Part shown: positions 17,759-26,228 of the stretch, one piece after another | How positions within the stretch are numbered: position 1 is the first letter of the stretch | Layout of the letters: every line of letters starts with the position of its first letter | Assembly (NCBI GenBank): GCA_022340265.1 | Contig: JAJDOH010000123.1 | Location: 1-62,351 of the forward strand | Direction: 5' to 3' | DNA from: Deltaproteobacteria bacterium | GTDB taxonomy: Bacteria; Desulfobacterota; DSM-4660; Desulfatiglandales; Desulfatiglandaceae | Length of the DNA stretch: 62,351 bases | The notes under the pieces: model-generated | Seen by the model: only the letters and a program-made list of their open reading frames with translations | Database searches by the model: none | What the model was told of the DNA's origin: nothing | Made by a program: the position numbers and the translations under genes

Positions 17759-18709
17759 TTAGCAATGGCAACAGAGGGCTTTGTGCCCGGGTCCCACCCG
17801 GACCCATTTGGGGGCCACTGAGCAGGTTGGGGAGGCCCCGGGGCAACGTTGGCCGAACCGACACCCCGTCGGAGGCCGAATCAGGTTGGGGGTTTCTCCC
17901 GGAATCGGTATCAGATCGCCTTTTTCGCCGGTAATTGTGGGAAATGACGAGAGCAGTGCCTTGGTGTAGGGGTGCACGGGGGAATCGAAAACGGCCTCCC
18001 GTGGGCCGCACTCCACCATCTGTCCGGCATACATCACCGCTATATCCTGGCACATATCAGCTACAATGGAAATGTCGTGTGAAATAAAGACAACACTAAT
18101 GTTAAACTCCTTCTGAAGTTTTTTGACCTCCTCCAGAATCTGATCCTGAACGATGACGTCGAGCGCAGTGGTGGGCTCGTCCGCAATGATCAGTTTGGGC
18201 TTGCAGGCCAGGGCCATGGCGATAATGGCCCGTTGTTTCATGCCGCCGCTGTATTGATGGGGGTATCCTCTCAGACGGTCCCGGGGAATTCCCACCAGAT
18301 CAAAGAGTTCTTCCACCTGGGTTAAGGCCTCCGCCTTTTCCACTTCCGGATGATGCACCAAAATGGCTTCCGCAATCTGATCTCCCACCCGCTGCACCGG
18401 GTTCATGGCATTCATGGCCGCCTGAAAAATCATGGCAATCTGGCTCCAGCGGGTCTTTCTTCTTTGCGCCTCCGTCATTTTCAACAGATCCTGCCCGTCA
18501 AAGAGAATTTGCCCCTGTCCGATGGAACCGTTGGGGGGCATCAATCCCATCAGGGCCATGCCGATGGTGGTTTTGCCACATCCCGATTCGCCGACAAAAC
18601 CCAAAGAACGGCCTTCCTCCAAGGAAAAGGAAACATTTTCAACGGCCTTGAGATACCCTTGTTTGGTGCGATACCCGATGCTCAAATTTTTAACTTCCAG
18701 TAGGGCCAT
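17759..18709 (-). CDS. Peptide ABC transporter ATP-binding protein (DppD/OppD-like)
   Basis: This 316-residue ABC ATPase has Walker A GFVGESGCGKTT, signature YSGGMKQRAIIAMA, Walker B LIIADEPTTALD, and the OppD-type tail with CRFGQRCPGASPTC ending in CCHC, likely the Fe-S or metal-binding Cys motif of this subfamily. It starts directly after the DppC stop. With DppF it energises uptake of a peptide-like or small chelate substrate; members of this family also move nickel and opine metallophores. Confidence 0.9.
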   Translation of the reverse strand: MALLEVKNLSIGYRTKQGYLKAVENVSFSLEEGRSLGFVGESGCGKTTIGMALMGLMPPNGSIGQGQILFDGQDLLKMTEAQRRKTRWSQIAMIFQAAMNAMNPVQRVGDQIAEAILVHHPEVEKAEALTQVEELFDLVGIPRDRLRGYPHQYSGGMKQRAIIAMALACKPKLIIADEPTTALDVIVQDQILEEVKKLQKEFNISVVFISHDISIVADMCQDIAVMYAGQMVECGPREAVFDSPVHPYTKALLSSFPTITGEKGDLIPIPGETPNLIRPPTGCRFGQRCPGASPTCSVAPKWVRVGPGHKALCCHC

Positions 18710-19642
18710 TTAATCTGCCTGCTCCTCCTTTCGCAGTCTCGGGTCCAGCACTTCGTCCATGGCCCGCCCCAGCATGTAAAAGGACAGCGTGATGAGTGAA
18801 ATACAAATTCCCGGCGGAAGGAGCCAGTAAGGTGCCTTGAACATATACCCGGTCTTCCAGACCCATTGCAGCATCATGCCCCAACTGACGGTTCCCGGAT
18901 CACCGAACCCCAGAAAAGCAAGGGATGCTTCAATAATGATGGCGGATGTCACACGAAAGGTCATGAACAGAAATGCCAGGGGCAGTACATTGGGCATGAT
19001 ATGCCTGAAGATAATTCGAAAGTGGCCCGCCCCGGCCATTTTGGCGGCCTCGATAAAAGGCCGGTGTTTGAGGGAGAGGGTTTGGCCCCGAATCATTCGG
19101 GAGACACCCGGCCACCGAAAGAGCGCAATGATGAGCACAATGGTCCAGATGTTGAGCTGACCGAATACGGAAGATATAATCAGAACGAACAACAACGTCG
19201 GCATCACCATGATCATGTCGGCCGTTCTCATGAGCACGGTATCCATGAATTTCCCCATGTAGCCTGCGGTCATGCCGATGGCCGTACCCAGTACCACACT
19301 CATGACGGCAGCTGAAACACCCACCATAAAGGCCACGCGCGCCCCTGCCAGCAGCTGACTGAAAATATCCCGTCCCATAAAATCCGTTCCCAGCCAGTGC
19401 TGCCAACTGGGCGGGGTACAGCTGGTGATTTTCGGATCCACGCCGGTCATGGGGTTATACATGGGACTGATCATGGGGGGAATGTAGCTGCAGATGGCCA
19501 TGAGCGCAAACATGATCAGAAGGGTCAACCCGATTCGACCCAGCAGGCTTTGTTTGAATATGCTCCACCCATCCAGGAAGGAATTAAGCCATGGATATCG
19601 TTCACGTACGTTGTTTTCCCTGCGTGAAGGGTCTGCGGTCAT
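18710..19642 (-). CDS. Peptide ABC transporter permease (DppC/OppC-like)
   Basis: This 310-residue inner-membrane permease has an N-terminal cytoplasmic and first membrane segment (LTLLIMFALMAICSYI), the conserved GTDFMGRDIFSQLLAGAR entrance of the DppC family, about five further membrane helices, and the EAA-type coupling loop EAAKMAGAGHFRIIFRHIMPN that docks onto the ATPases. It lies between DppB and DppD homologues, with close spacing, in the usual dppABCDF order. Confidence 0.9.
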   Translation of the reverse strand: MTADPSRRENNVRERYPWLNSFLDGWSIFKQSLLGRIGLTLLIMFALMAICSYIPPMISPMYNPMTGVDPKITSCTPPSWQHWLGTDFMGRDIFSQLLAGARVAFMVGVSAAVMSVVLGTAIGMTAGYMGKFMDTVLMRTADMIMVMPTLLFVLIISSVFGQLNIWTIVLIIALFRWPGVSRMIRGQTLSLKHRPFIEAAKMAGAGHFRIIFRHIMPNVLPLAFLFMTFRVTSAIIIEASLAFLGFGDPGTVSWGMMLQWVWKTGYMFKAPYWLLPPGICISLITLSFYMLGRAMDEVLDPRLRKEEQAD

Positions 19643-19654
19643 AAAGGTTCCCGT

Positions 19655-20632
19655 TTAGTATCGAATTCTCGGATCGAGGTAGGCGTACAGAACATCCACC
19701 ACGAGGTTGGAAAGCAGAACCACAATGGCGATCAACAGAAAAGATGCCTGCGCCAGGGGGTAATCGTTTTGACTGACCGAAAAGACCAGCTCCCGGCCGA
19801 TGCCGGGCCAGGTGAAAACCGTCTCCGTAAGCGCCCCTCCATTGATGGAAAAAGCCAGGCTCAACCCAACGCTGGTAACCACCGGAAGCGCGGCGTTGGG
19901 GGCGGCATGCTTATTCCGAATGGTCTTCTCATCAAGGCCCTTGGCACGGGCCGTCAGAATATAATCCTCTTTGAGGGTTTCCAGCATACTGCTTCTCATG
20001 ATCAGCAGATAAGCGCCGAAATGGATCAGAAACAGGGTTGAGAGCGGCAACACCATATGGTAGAGCACATCCAATGCTTTGACGATGAAACCGTTATCCG
20101 GGTCCAGCCACACCTCGTCCGAGATCATCCCGTTTATGGGAAACCAACCGAATTTATAAGCAAAAATCCATATCAGAATAAGGGCGAGCCAAGGAAGGAA
20201 AAGCGTATGGGTAACCAGCGCTCCCACGGTCATGATGCTGTCGGGCTTTTTCCCCTTATACCAGGAAGCAATTTTGCCTAAGAAAACCCCCACCAGTGCG
20301 GACAGGATGATACCGGTGGTAAACAGTAAAATGGTATTGGGCAGCCGGTCCCAGATGATGTTCACCACGGGCTCACCGTAGTGAAACGAGTACCCGAAGT
20401 GGCCCGTGAAAAAGTTCTTCAGATAGATAAGGTATTGTATGCCTAAAGGTTTATCCAGCCCCAGTTGAACAATCAGACGTTGTGAATCCTCGGGCGTCAT
20501 GTCCGGGTCCACCATTCGGGAAACAGGGTCCCCCGGGGCCAGGCGGAACAGCAGGAACAGCACGGTTAGGATCACAAAGAAGATAATGGTGATCTGAACC
20601 AGTCTGCGGGAAATGTATTTTCTTAGTTCCAT
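19655..20632 (-). CDS. Peptide ABC transporter permease (DppB/OppB-like)
   Basis: This 325-residue permease has the family N-terminus (KYISRRLVQITIIFFVILTV then FRLAPGDPVS), six expected membrane segments and the coupling loop ILTARAKGLDEKTIRNKHAAPN. It forms the translocation pore with the DppC-like protein. A stem-loop-bearing repeat lies just upstream, between it and the binding-protein gene. Confidence 0.9.
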   Translation of the reverse strand: MELRKYISRRLVQITIIFFVILTVLFLLFRLAPGDPVSRMVDPDMTPEDSQRLIVQLGLDKPLGIQYLIYLKNFFTGHFGYSFHYGEPVVNIIWDRLPNTILLFTTGIILSALVGVFLGKIASWYKGKKPDSIMTVGALVTHTLFLPWLALILIWIFAYKFGWFPINGMISDEVWLDPDNGFIVKALDVLYHMVLPLSTLFLIHFGAYLLIMRSSMLETLKEDYILTARAKGLDEKTIRNKHAAPNAALPVVTSVGLSLAFSINGGALTETVFTWPGIGRELVFSVSQNDYPLAQASFLLIAIVVLLSNLVVDVLYAYLDPRIRY

Positions 20633-20645
20633 GAGAATTCACCCA

Positions 20646-20686
20646 GATTGCGGATTACGGATTTTTTCATTCCGCACTCCGCAATC
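20646..20686. repeat. REP-like palindromic repeat between binding-protein and permease genes
   Basis: GATTGCGGA (20646-20654) and TCCGCAATC (20678-20686) pair exactly around a 23-base loop that holds another GGATT/AATCC-type inner match. A related unit occurs at 47691-47711. On the transcribed (minus) strand the hairpin lies just after the binding-protein stop, where such hairpins commonly protect the upstream message and lower permease output. Confidence 0.5.
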
Positions 20687-20696
20687 CAAAATCCGC

Positions 20697-22433
20697 CTAG
20701 AGTGGTTTCAACTGGCAGAAGGACCAGAGGTTGCCGATACCGCCCAGCATTTGTACCCAGCCGGTGAACTTTCCTTTCCGGGCTACCTCAATCAGCTTCG
20801 GGTTATAAAGGGGCATGTAGGGGACGTCACCCATGATGATTTTCTGCATTTCCCAGATGAGTTTTCGCCGTTCGTCCCGGTTCATGGTTTCAGCAGACTG
20901 GTTGGCAATTTTATCAAAGGCCGGGTTGTTGTAACCGCTCATGTTCCAGCCCCGGGTCTTGTTGTTGGTTGAAATAAAGAAGTTTCTCAGGTAATCGGGA
21001 TCCAGGGAAAGGCTGCCGTATCCCAGAATGAAGGCGTCGAAATCCCTGCGTACTTTCACCTGCTCGATCAGTGCCCCGAATGCCATGGGTTTGGAATAGG
21101 CGGGGATTCCCAGCATTCTGAGCCATTCCTGCATCATCATGCCGCACATGGCGCGATGGGGATCGTAATCGGCCGGTGGCGTCAGAATGGTGAATTTCTC
21201 CATGAGCTTTCCATCGGGCGTCATGATCCCTTCACCGTTGACCACATTCCCTGAGTCGTCGATGGGGGGGGTCTCCCAGGTGTATCCCGCATCCGATAGA
21301 ATCCGGTAGGCCTTTTTGATGCGTTCTTCCCGGCTGAGCCCCACGCCGTATTTTGGAACATCCGGACAGTACCAGAAAGTATTACCGGGAGGAATAATGG
21401 AATACATTTTCACCCCGTACCCCTGAAGAATCCGTTTGATGATAAAGTCTTCCCCCACCAGGGTCGCCGCGGCCCGCCGCAGGTTGGCATCATTGAAGGG
21501 CGGTTTTCTCACGTTAAAACCGAGGTAGTACAAGGCGCTCTTTTCGTTGGTGAAGATTTCCATCTCCGGGTTTGCTTTTAGGTCTTCCATGTATCCCGGC
21601 TGGATCCCCCACCAGAACATATCGATGCTCCCTTTCTTAAGTGCCAGAACCGCAGCATCCGACGTGCCGTAAACCTTGAAAATAATCCCTTCAATGTAAG
21701 GCCCTAAAAGGTGGCCGCTGATGGTCTTTCCGGAGCCGAAGAAGAGATTGTTCTTCATGACGTAGATGTAGGCCCCTGATCGCCATTCTTTCAATGTGAA
21801 AGGCCCGCTGCTGATGGGCATCTCCACCTTGTGCCGCAACAGGGAACGAAGGGGTTTTTCATCCCCCTTGACTTTCGTGATCACGTCCTCCCATTGCTTT
21901 TTCTGAACAATGGGCGTGGTAAGGGTTCGGGTGACAAAGATGGCCTGAGGCTCGCTCAGATAGAATTTTACGGTTTGTTTGTCAGGGGTTTCGATTTTCT
22001 TGACAAATTTCCATTTGGACAGATATCGGGGCACTTTAAATTCCTGAATGGTGCGTCCGGTAAACGCCACATCTTCAGAGGTCAGTTCCGTACCGTCCGA
22101 CCACTTGGCGGGTCGAAGCTTAACCGTGTAGCAAAGATTTTTTTCATCATACTCAGGAAGAGCCGCAGCCAGCCAGGGCACCAGATCCAGTGTCTTGGGA
22201 TCCCTTATGTAAAGGGGTTGATAAATCAGTCCCAGGATCTTCAGCGACCAGCGATCCCCGGCGGCCCAGATGTTTAAGGTTTTGGGTTCCTCTAAAACGC
22301 CCATTTTGAGCATATCCGCGGCGGAAGCGCGCGAAAGCGGAAAAAGAACGCTCGCCATCAGCGCCAGAACACATAAAACCAATATGATCCACGAACCAGA
22401 CACCCTGTTTGTTTTTCCATTCTTTCGGCGCAT
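20697..22433 (-). CDS. Periplasmic substrate-binding protein (SBP_bac_5, peptide/nickel type)
   Basis: This 578-residue exported protein has a signal peptide (positive start, hydrophobic GSWIILVLCVLALMASVLF, then SRASAA). The mature part shows the family opening LKMGVLEEPKTLNIW and the KWSDGTELTSEDVAFTGR segment that defines extracytoplasmic solute-binding family 5. It delivers substrate to the DppBCDF-like transporter. It is encoded within a set of ligase and radical SAM genes, so the substrate may be the compound that those enzymes make or take apart. Confidence 0.9.
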   Translation of the reverse strand: MRRKNGKTNRVSGSWIILVLCVLALMASVLFPLSRASAADMLKMGVLEEPKTLNIWAAGDRWSLKILGLIYQPLYIRDPKTLDLVPWLAAALPEYDEKNLCYTVKLRPAKWSDGTELTSEDVAFTGRTIQEFKVPRYLSKWKFVKKIETPDKQTVKFYLSEPQAIFVTRTLTTPIVQKKQWEDVITKVKGDEKPLRSLLRHKVEMPISSGPFTLKEWRSGAYIYVMKNNLFFGSGKTISGHLLGPYIEGIIFKVYGTSDAAVLALKKGSIDMFWWGIQPGYMEDLKANPEMEIFTNEKSALYYLGFNVRKPPFNDANLRRAAATLVGEDFIIKRILQGYGVKMYSIIPPGNTFWYCPDVPKYGVGLSREERIKKAYRILSDAGYTWETPPIDDSGNVVNGEGIMTPDGKLMEKFTILTPPADYDPHRAMCGMMMQEWLRMLGIPAYSKPMAFGALIEQVKVRRDFDAFILGYGSLSLDPDYLRNFFISTNNKTRGWNMSGYNNPAFDKIANQSAETMNRDERRKLIWEMQKIIMGDVPYMPLYNPKLIEVARKGKFTGWVQMLGGIGNLWSFCQLKPL

Positions 22434-22505
22434 TTGTCATCCTTTCTTCTGTTGAATCTTAGGGTTAGAGGCGAATGACCATTCGCCCGCAATGCTCATT
22501 CGGAA

Positions 22506-23516
22506 TTAATTGGGCCGGTCATTACCCGGCCGTTTCATTTCCGAAACCTTCTGTTCGATGAAATCGACCACCATTGCTTCGATCTTTATCCCTTCCAAAC
22601 GGTTGATCCGTTGGATTCCACCGGGACTCAGGCAGTTAATTTCTACCATCTTGTTACCGATAACGTCAACCCCTACGAAGAAGAGCCCCTCTTTTCTCAA
22701 ACTGCCTTTGATCGCCTCACAGATGGCGCGATCATCGTCCGTAATTTCATGTTTATAGGCCCGTGCACCCGCATGGATGTTGGTCCTGAAATCCCCTTTG
22801 CTCGGTTTTCGCCGCATGGCACCGACAATCTCCCCGTTGAGCAAAAGAATCCGCACATCTCCTTTTGTTTGGACTTCCTCTAAATACTCCTGCACCATGA
22901 TGGGTTCCCGCTCAGGGTATTCGCGATAGGCCCTTACATAATAATTGATCAGGGAGTTCAAATTTTCCTGGTCCTTCAGGCTCACTTTGATCACCCCTTC
23001 CCCACCATAGCGTTGAAGGGGCTTTACCACCATGGCACCGCCGAAATTGTTGATAATTTTCCTTAAACGTGCCGGATCACGGGATACATGGGTTTCCGGG
23101 ATGATTTCCGGAAAATTGAGGATATATAGTTTGCTGTTTGCGATAACCTGGCCCATGGTGTTGTTGATCATAAACACCTTGTCGCTGACCGACGACAAAA
23201 ACTCCATGGTTTGGTAAATGAGCGGCGGATTCTTTCTCAAAAAGAGTGCATCCAGATCGGCGATGGTTTCAAATATGAGCTCGTCTTTCTTAAGGCATTG
23301 AAGCAGGCAGCGCCAGTATTTCTTCATGGAGAGGTTGGGTGATACGGAGATATTTCGCATCCTGGCCACCACCTGATTCTCCCGTATATAGATGTCATGG
23401 GGTTCGAGGAAGTAGACCGTATGCCCCCTTTGATTACATTCATACATGAGATGGCTGGTTGTTTCATTTTCAGGGCTAATTGAAGCAAGTGGATCCATCA
23501 AAAAAGCGATATGCAT
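22506..23516 (-). CDS. Glutathione-synthetase-like ATP-grasp ligase
   Basis: This 336-residue protein follows GshB through its length: the start HIAFLMDPLASISPENETTSHLM, the NNTMGQVIANSKLYILNFPEIIPET helix, GAMVVKPLQRYGGEGVIKV for nucleotide binding, GDVRILLLNGEIVGAMRR, and the metal site VEINCLSPGGI. GshB joins glycine to gamma-glutamylcysteine, but no gamma-glutamylcysteine ligase is in the window. Here it may add an amino acid to another acyl substrate in the same operon. A good AAGGAG precedes the ATG. Confidence 0.85.
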   Translation of the reverse strand: MHIAFLMDPLASISPENETTSHLMYECNQRGHTVYFLEPHDIYIRENQVVARMRNISVSPNLSMKKYWRCLLQCLKKDELIFETIADLDALFLRKNPPLIYQTMEFLSSVSDKVFMINNTMGQVIANSKLYILNFPEIIPETHVSRDPARLRKIINNFGGAMVVKPLQRYGGEGVIKVSLKDQENLNSLINYYVRAYREYPEREPIMVQEYLEEVQTKGDVRILLLNGEIVGAMRRKPSKGDFRTNIHAGARAYKHEITDDDRAICEAIKGSLRKEGLFFVGVDVIGNKMVEINCLSPGGIQRINRLEGIKIEAMVVDFIEQKVSEMKRPGNDRPN

Positions 23517-23526
23517 AAAATGCTCC

Positions 23527-24399
23527 TTATTTTGATGTCGTCGCGTAATGAATGATCTCTTTGGCGATATTCAATCCGGCAGCGGCTTCAAGTCCTCTGA
23601 AACCCGGTGAATAATTCACCTCAATCACTTTGGGGGAACCATCTTTTTGAAGGATGATGTCACAGCCTGAAATTTCAAGGCCGAGGGCGCGGGACGACCG
23701 CACCGCCAGGTGTGAAAGACGTGGCTCCAGGGTGACCTTTCGTCCCCCCCCCGTAATATGAATATTGGTCCTGAAATCCGCCGGATTTGGTTTTAGAGCC
23801 ATGGCACCCACGACTTTTTCTCCCAGTACAAAGGCCCGAATGTCGGTGCGTCCTTCCGGGGGAATGTACGCCTGCACCAGAACCCCTCGTGCGTTATCCA
23901 TGAGATTGTTCATGATGAAAGAAGCGGTGGCCCCATTTTCAACCAGCATGACCCCGTCGCCCTGCCGGCTGCTGGGCATTTTGGCCACAACGGGATATCC
24001 GCCCAGCTGCGCCACGGACCTTTCAAATTCATCCGGGGTCACAGCCAGGAACGTATCCGGGACCATGACACCCCGCCCTGCCAGGAGTTGAAGGCACATA
24101 AACTTGTTTCGTGCCATCAGGATCGATTCAAAACCGTTGATCACCCTTGCCCCTGAAAGTTCAAAGTGCCTCACCACGGCCAGGGCATAGTCGTTGATGG
24201 TCGCCCCCACCCGCGGTAAAAGAAGTTCCGGAACCTCCCCTTCGGGCAATTTGACGATTTGGCGGCCTTCTTGAATACAGGAAAGGCAATCCCGCGTGTG
24301 AATAAGTGAAACCTTGTGCCCCGCATCAACCGCTTCCACCATGAGTCTGCTGTTGGGGTGGTAGGTTTCATCTCTGACGCTGAGGAGACCGATATGCAT
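23527..24399 (-). CDS. RimK-like ATP-grasp ligase
   Basis: This 290-residue protein has the length and layout of RimK/LysX/MptN-type ligases: LLPRVGATINDYALAVVRHFE, a helix with the ARNKFMCLQLLAGRGVMVPDT motif, the strand YPVVAKMPSSRQGDGVMLV, TDIRAFVLGEKVVGAMALK and the Mg-binding VIEVNYSPGFRGLE. The family adds Glu or other amino acids to a carboxyl group. Its ATG shares one base with the stop of the radical SAM gene, so the two are translationally coupled. Confidence 0.85.
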   Translation of the reverse strand: MHIGLLSVRDETYHPNSRLMVEAVDAGHKVSLIHTRDCLSCIQEGRQIVKLPEGEVPELLLPRVGATINDYALAVVRHFELSGARVINGFESILMARNKFMCLQLLAGRGVMVPDTFLAVTPDEFERSVAQLGGYPVVAKMPSSRQGDGVMLVENGATASFIMNNLMDNARGVLVQAYIPPEGRTDIRAFVLGEKVVGAMALKPNPADFRTNIHITGGGRKVTLEPRLSHLAVRSSRALGLEISGCDIILQKDGSPKVIEVNYSPGFRGLEAAAGLNIAKEIIHYATTSK

Positions 24400-26084
24400 T
24401 ATATGAGCAGCCCTTTAATGCTGTCTAATATGGGTGCTGTTTCAGCCGCGGATGGGCCCGCATCGGGATGTTTTCTCAGGCTCAGCTGCAACTGCCGTTT
24501 CAGCCTGAAAAGTCTCCTGATATCCTTTCCGTCGTACCCTTCGCCCCGAAGCATTTTATAGATTTCTTCCACATAGGATTGCCCATCGGTAAAGCTTTCG
24601 GGAATCAGTTCAATCATTTGCTTCAAAAGTCCGGATGCTTCCACCGAGTCCATGGTCTCATGGGCCCATGCCAGGCCGAGACCGCTCAATTTCCGTTCCT
24701 CGCGCTCCTGATGCACCAGGGTATTTGCCGTGTAATAAAACAGATACGGCTGGTAGTAAGGAAGACCGCTTTCGTTAATGAAATCAATGGTTTCAAAAAA
24801 CGTATCACGGGTTTCTCCCGGATAACCGATAATGAAACTGCCGCGGCTGATAATGCCATGGTCATTGAGCATCCGGACGGCCTCAAAGGACTGCTTTGAG
24901 CTGAGCCTCTTGTCCATGTTATCCAGGATTTTCTGGCTTCCCGATTCGAGTCCCAAGTCCAGAAACTCACATCCGGACTGTTTCATCAGTTTTACAAGTT
25001 CGGGAGTTAAAGCGCTGGCCCGGGCAAAAGAAGACCATCTAAATGAAAATTCATCCTGGATCATCATCTCCAGAACCGCTTTGATTCGATCATTTCTGGC
25101 GGTAAAGTTATCATCCGTAAACCGCACATGTCTTACGAACCCCAGTTCATTGATGGCCTTCAGTTCCTCCCTCAGCACATCCAGAGAACGGTAATGCACC
25201 TGGGGAAACAACCAGTGGTACGTGCAGAAACGACATCTGTAATAGCAGCCCCTGCTGCTGTTGACGGGCAGGGTGTGCCTGAGGTATTTTTTGGGAATTC
25301 CGGCCCAGTCAATGGCCGTCTGGTCCATGTGTATCTCTTCTTCACGGCGCGGGGTGAACGTCACCCGGCCCTGTTCATCAAAATATGCCAGGTTGGGAAC
25401 GTGGCTCAGGTCCTTCCCGTTTTCCAGGGCACCCAACAGTTTCACAAGGCTCTGCTCGCCCTTTGCCTCCACCACAAACGCGTCCACTTTTCCGTTAAAG
25501 GTGGAGAGAAAGTCAAGGGTCCCTTTTGTTAGCCGTTCCCCTGCGTGCATGGCCTTCTTGACCAGCATGCCGCCGGCGATAACCGCCACATCCGGGGCTG
25601 ATTTCTTGATTCTCACGGCCATTTCCCGGATGTCGTTCATCAGGATGAAATTCGAAGAGATGCACACCGCCAGTGGCGATTCCCGAAGCAGTCCGTCCAG
25701 ATCGCCCGTGGCATAGTTTTGAATGATAACGGGGTCGAAGCCATTGGCCGTAAGGTATTGGTACATGTAGATGCCGTTCAAGGTCACCGTATTGGCCAGG
25801 GAATAATGCCGGTTCACATTTTCGGGCGTAATTTTTACATGACGGCAGCCGGCATTCACATAATTCATGAGATCCGGCAAATCCATGTACCGCCCCTCCA
25901 TGAAAAGAAGGGAGGCGCGGGTGTTTTCATGGACCTGCGCCTGCATGGCCGAAAGGTCCAGATCCTTAAAGCGGTGTGACTGCCGCTTTGCCCGCTCCAG
26001 AGTACCTGCCATCCTTTGCTGCAAATGGATATCATTGTCCAGCGGCTGATTCTGAGCGATGAAGATGACTTTTGAACGGCCCAA
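24399..26084 (-). CDS. Radical SAM protein with B12-binding-like N-terminal domain
   Basis: This 561-residue protein is first gene of the ten-gene minus-strand operon. Residues 90-230 look like a cobalamin-binding Rossmann fold (NGIYMYQYLTANGFDPVIIQ, then ICISSNFILMNDIREM-like strand and VIAGGMLVKK), though the DxHxxG motif is not obvious. The radical SAM core has NSSRGCYYRCRFCTYHW with the CxxxCxxC cluster, followed by VRFTDDNFTARNDR and a GLESGSQKILDNMDKRL stretch. Such proteins methylate unreactive carbons or rearrange small molecules. The start is TTG 26084 behind GGAGG. The substrate is unknown. Confidence 0.8.
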   Translation of the reverse strand: MGRSKVIFIAQNQPLDNDIHLQQRMAGTLERAKRQSHRFKDLDLSAMQAQVHENTRASLLFMEGRYMDLPDLMNYVNAGCRHVKITPENVNRHYSLANTVTLNGIYMYQYLTANGFDPVIIQNYATGDLDGLLRESPLAVCISSNFILMNDIREMAVRIKKSAPDVAVIAGGMLVKKAMHAGERLTKGTLDFLSTFNGKVDAFVVEAKGEQSLVKLLGALENGKDLSHVPNLAYFDEQGRVTFTPRREEEIHMDQTAIDWAGIPKKYLRHTLPVNSSRGCYYRCRFCTYHWLFPQVHYRSLDVLREELKAINELGFVRHVRFTDDNFTARNDRIKAVLEMMIQDEFSFRWSSFARASALTPELVKLMKQSGCEFLDLGLESGSQKILDNMDKRLSSKQSFEAVRMLNDHGIISRGSFIIGYPGETRDTFFETIDFINESGLPYYQPYLFYYTANTLVHQEREERKLSGLGLAWAHETMDSVEASGLLKQMIELIPESFTDGQSYVEEIYKMLRGEGYDGKDIRRLFRLKRQLQLSLRKHPDAGPSAAETAPILDSIKGLLI

Positions 26085-26118
26085 CGGTTGAATTCACCTC
26101 CAAAAAGAATAAAGAACA

Positions 26119-26147
26119 ATCATAGTCTCTTCGATCCGTCATGGCAA
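26119..26147 (-). promoter_or_regulatory. Sigma-70-type promoter of the ten-gene operon
   Basis: On the minus strand, TTGCCA (26147-26142) and TATGAT (26124-26119) are separated by 17 bases; each hexamer matches consensus at five of six positions. Transcription would start near 26112, about 28 bases before the radical SAM start. No sigma-54 motif is seen here, so this arm of the locus appears to be controlled differently from the operon at 9.4 kb. Confidence 0.6.
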
Positions 26148-26228
26148 CCTGGAATTTTATGCTTTTCCATTGGTAAAAAATGATATATACGATGGTAATT
26201 TATAGCCATTTGAGGGAAGTTATTAATC

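Noticed and set aside
22506-24399. Ordinary glutathione biosynthesis
   Set aside because: Only a GshB-like protein is present; gshA is absent and the partners are RimK-like and transporter genes.
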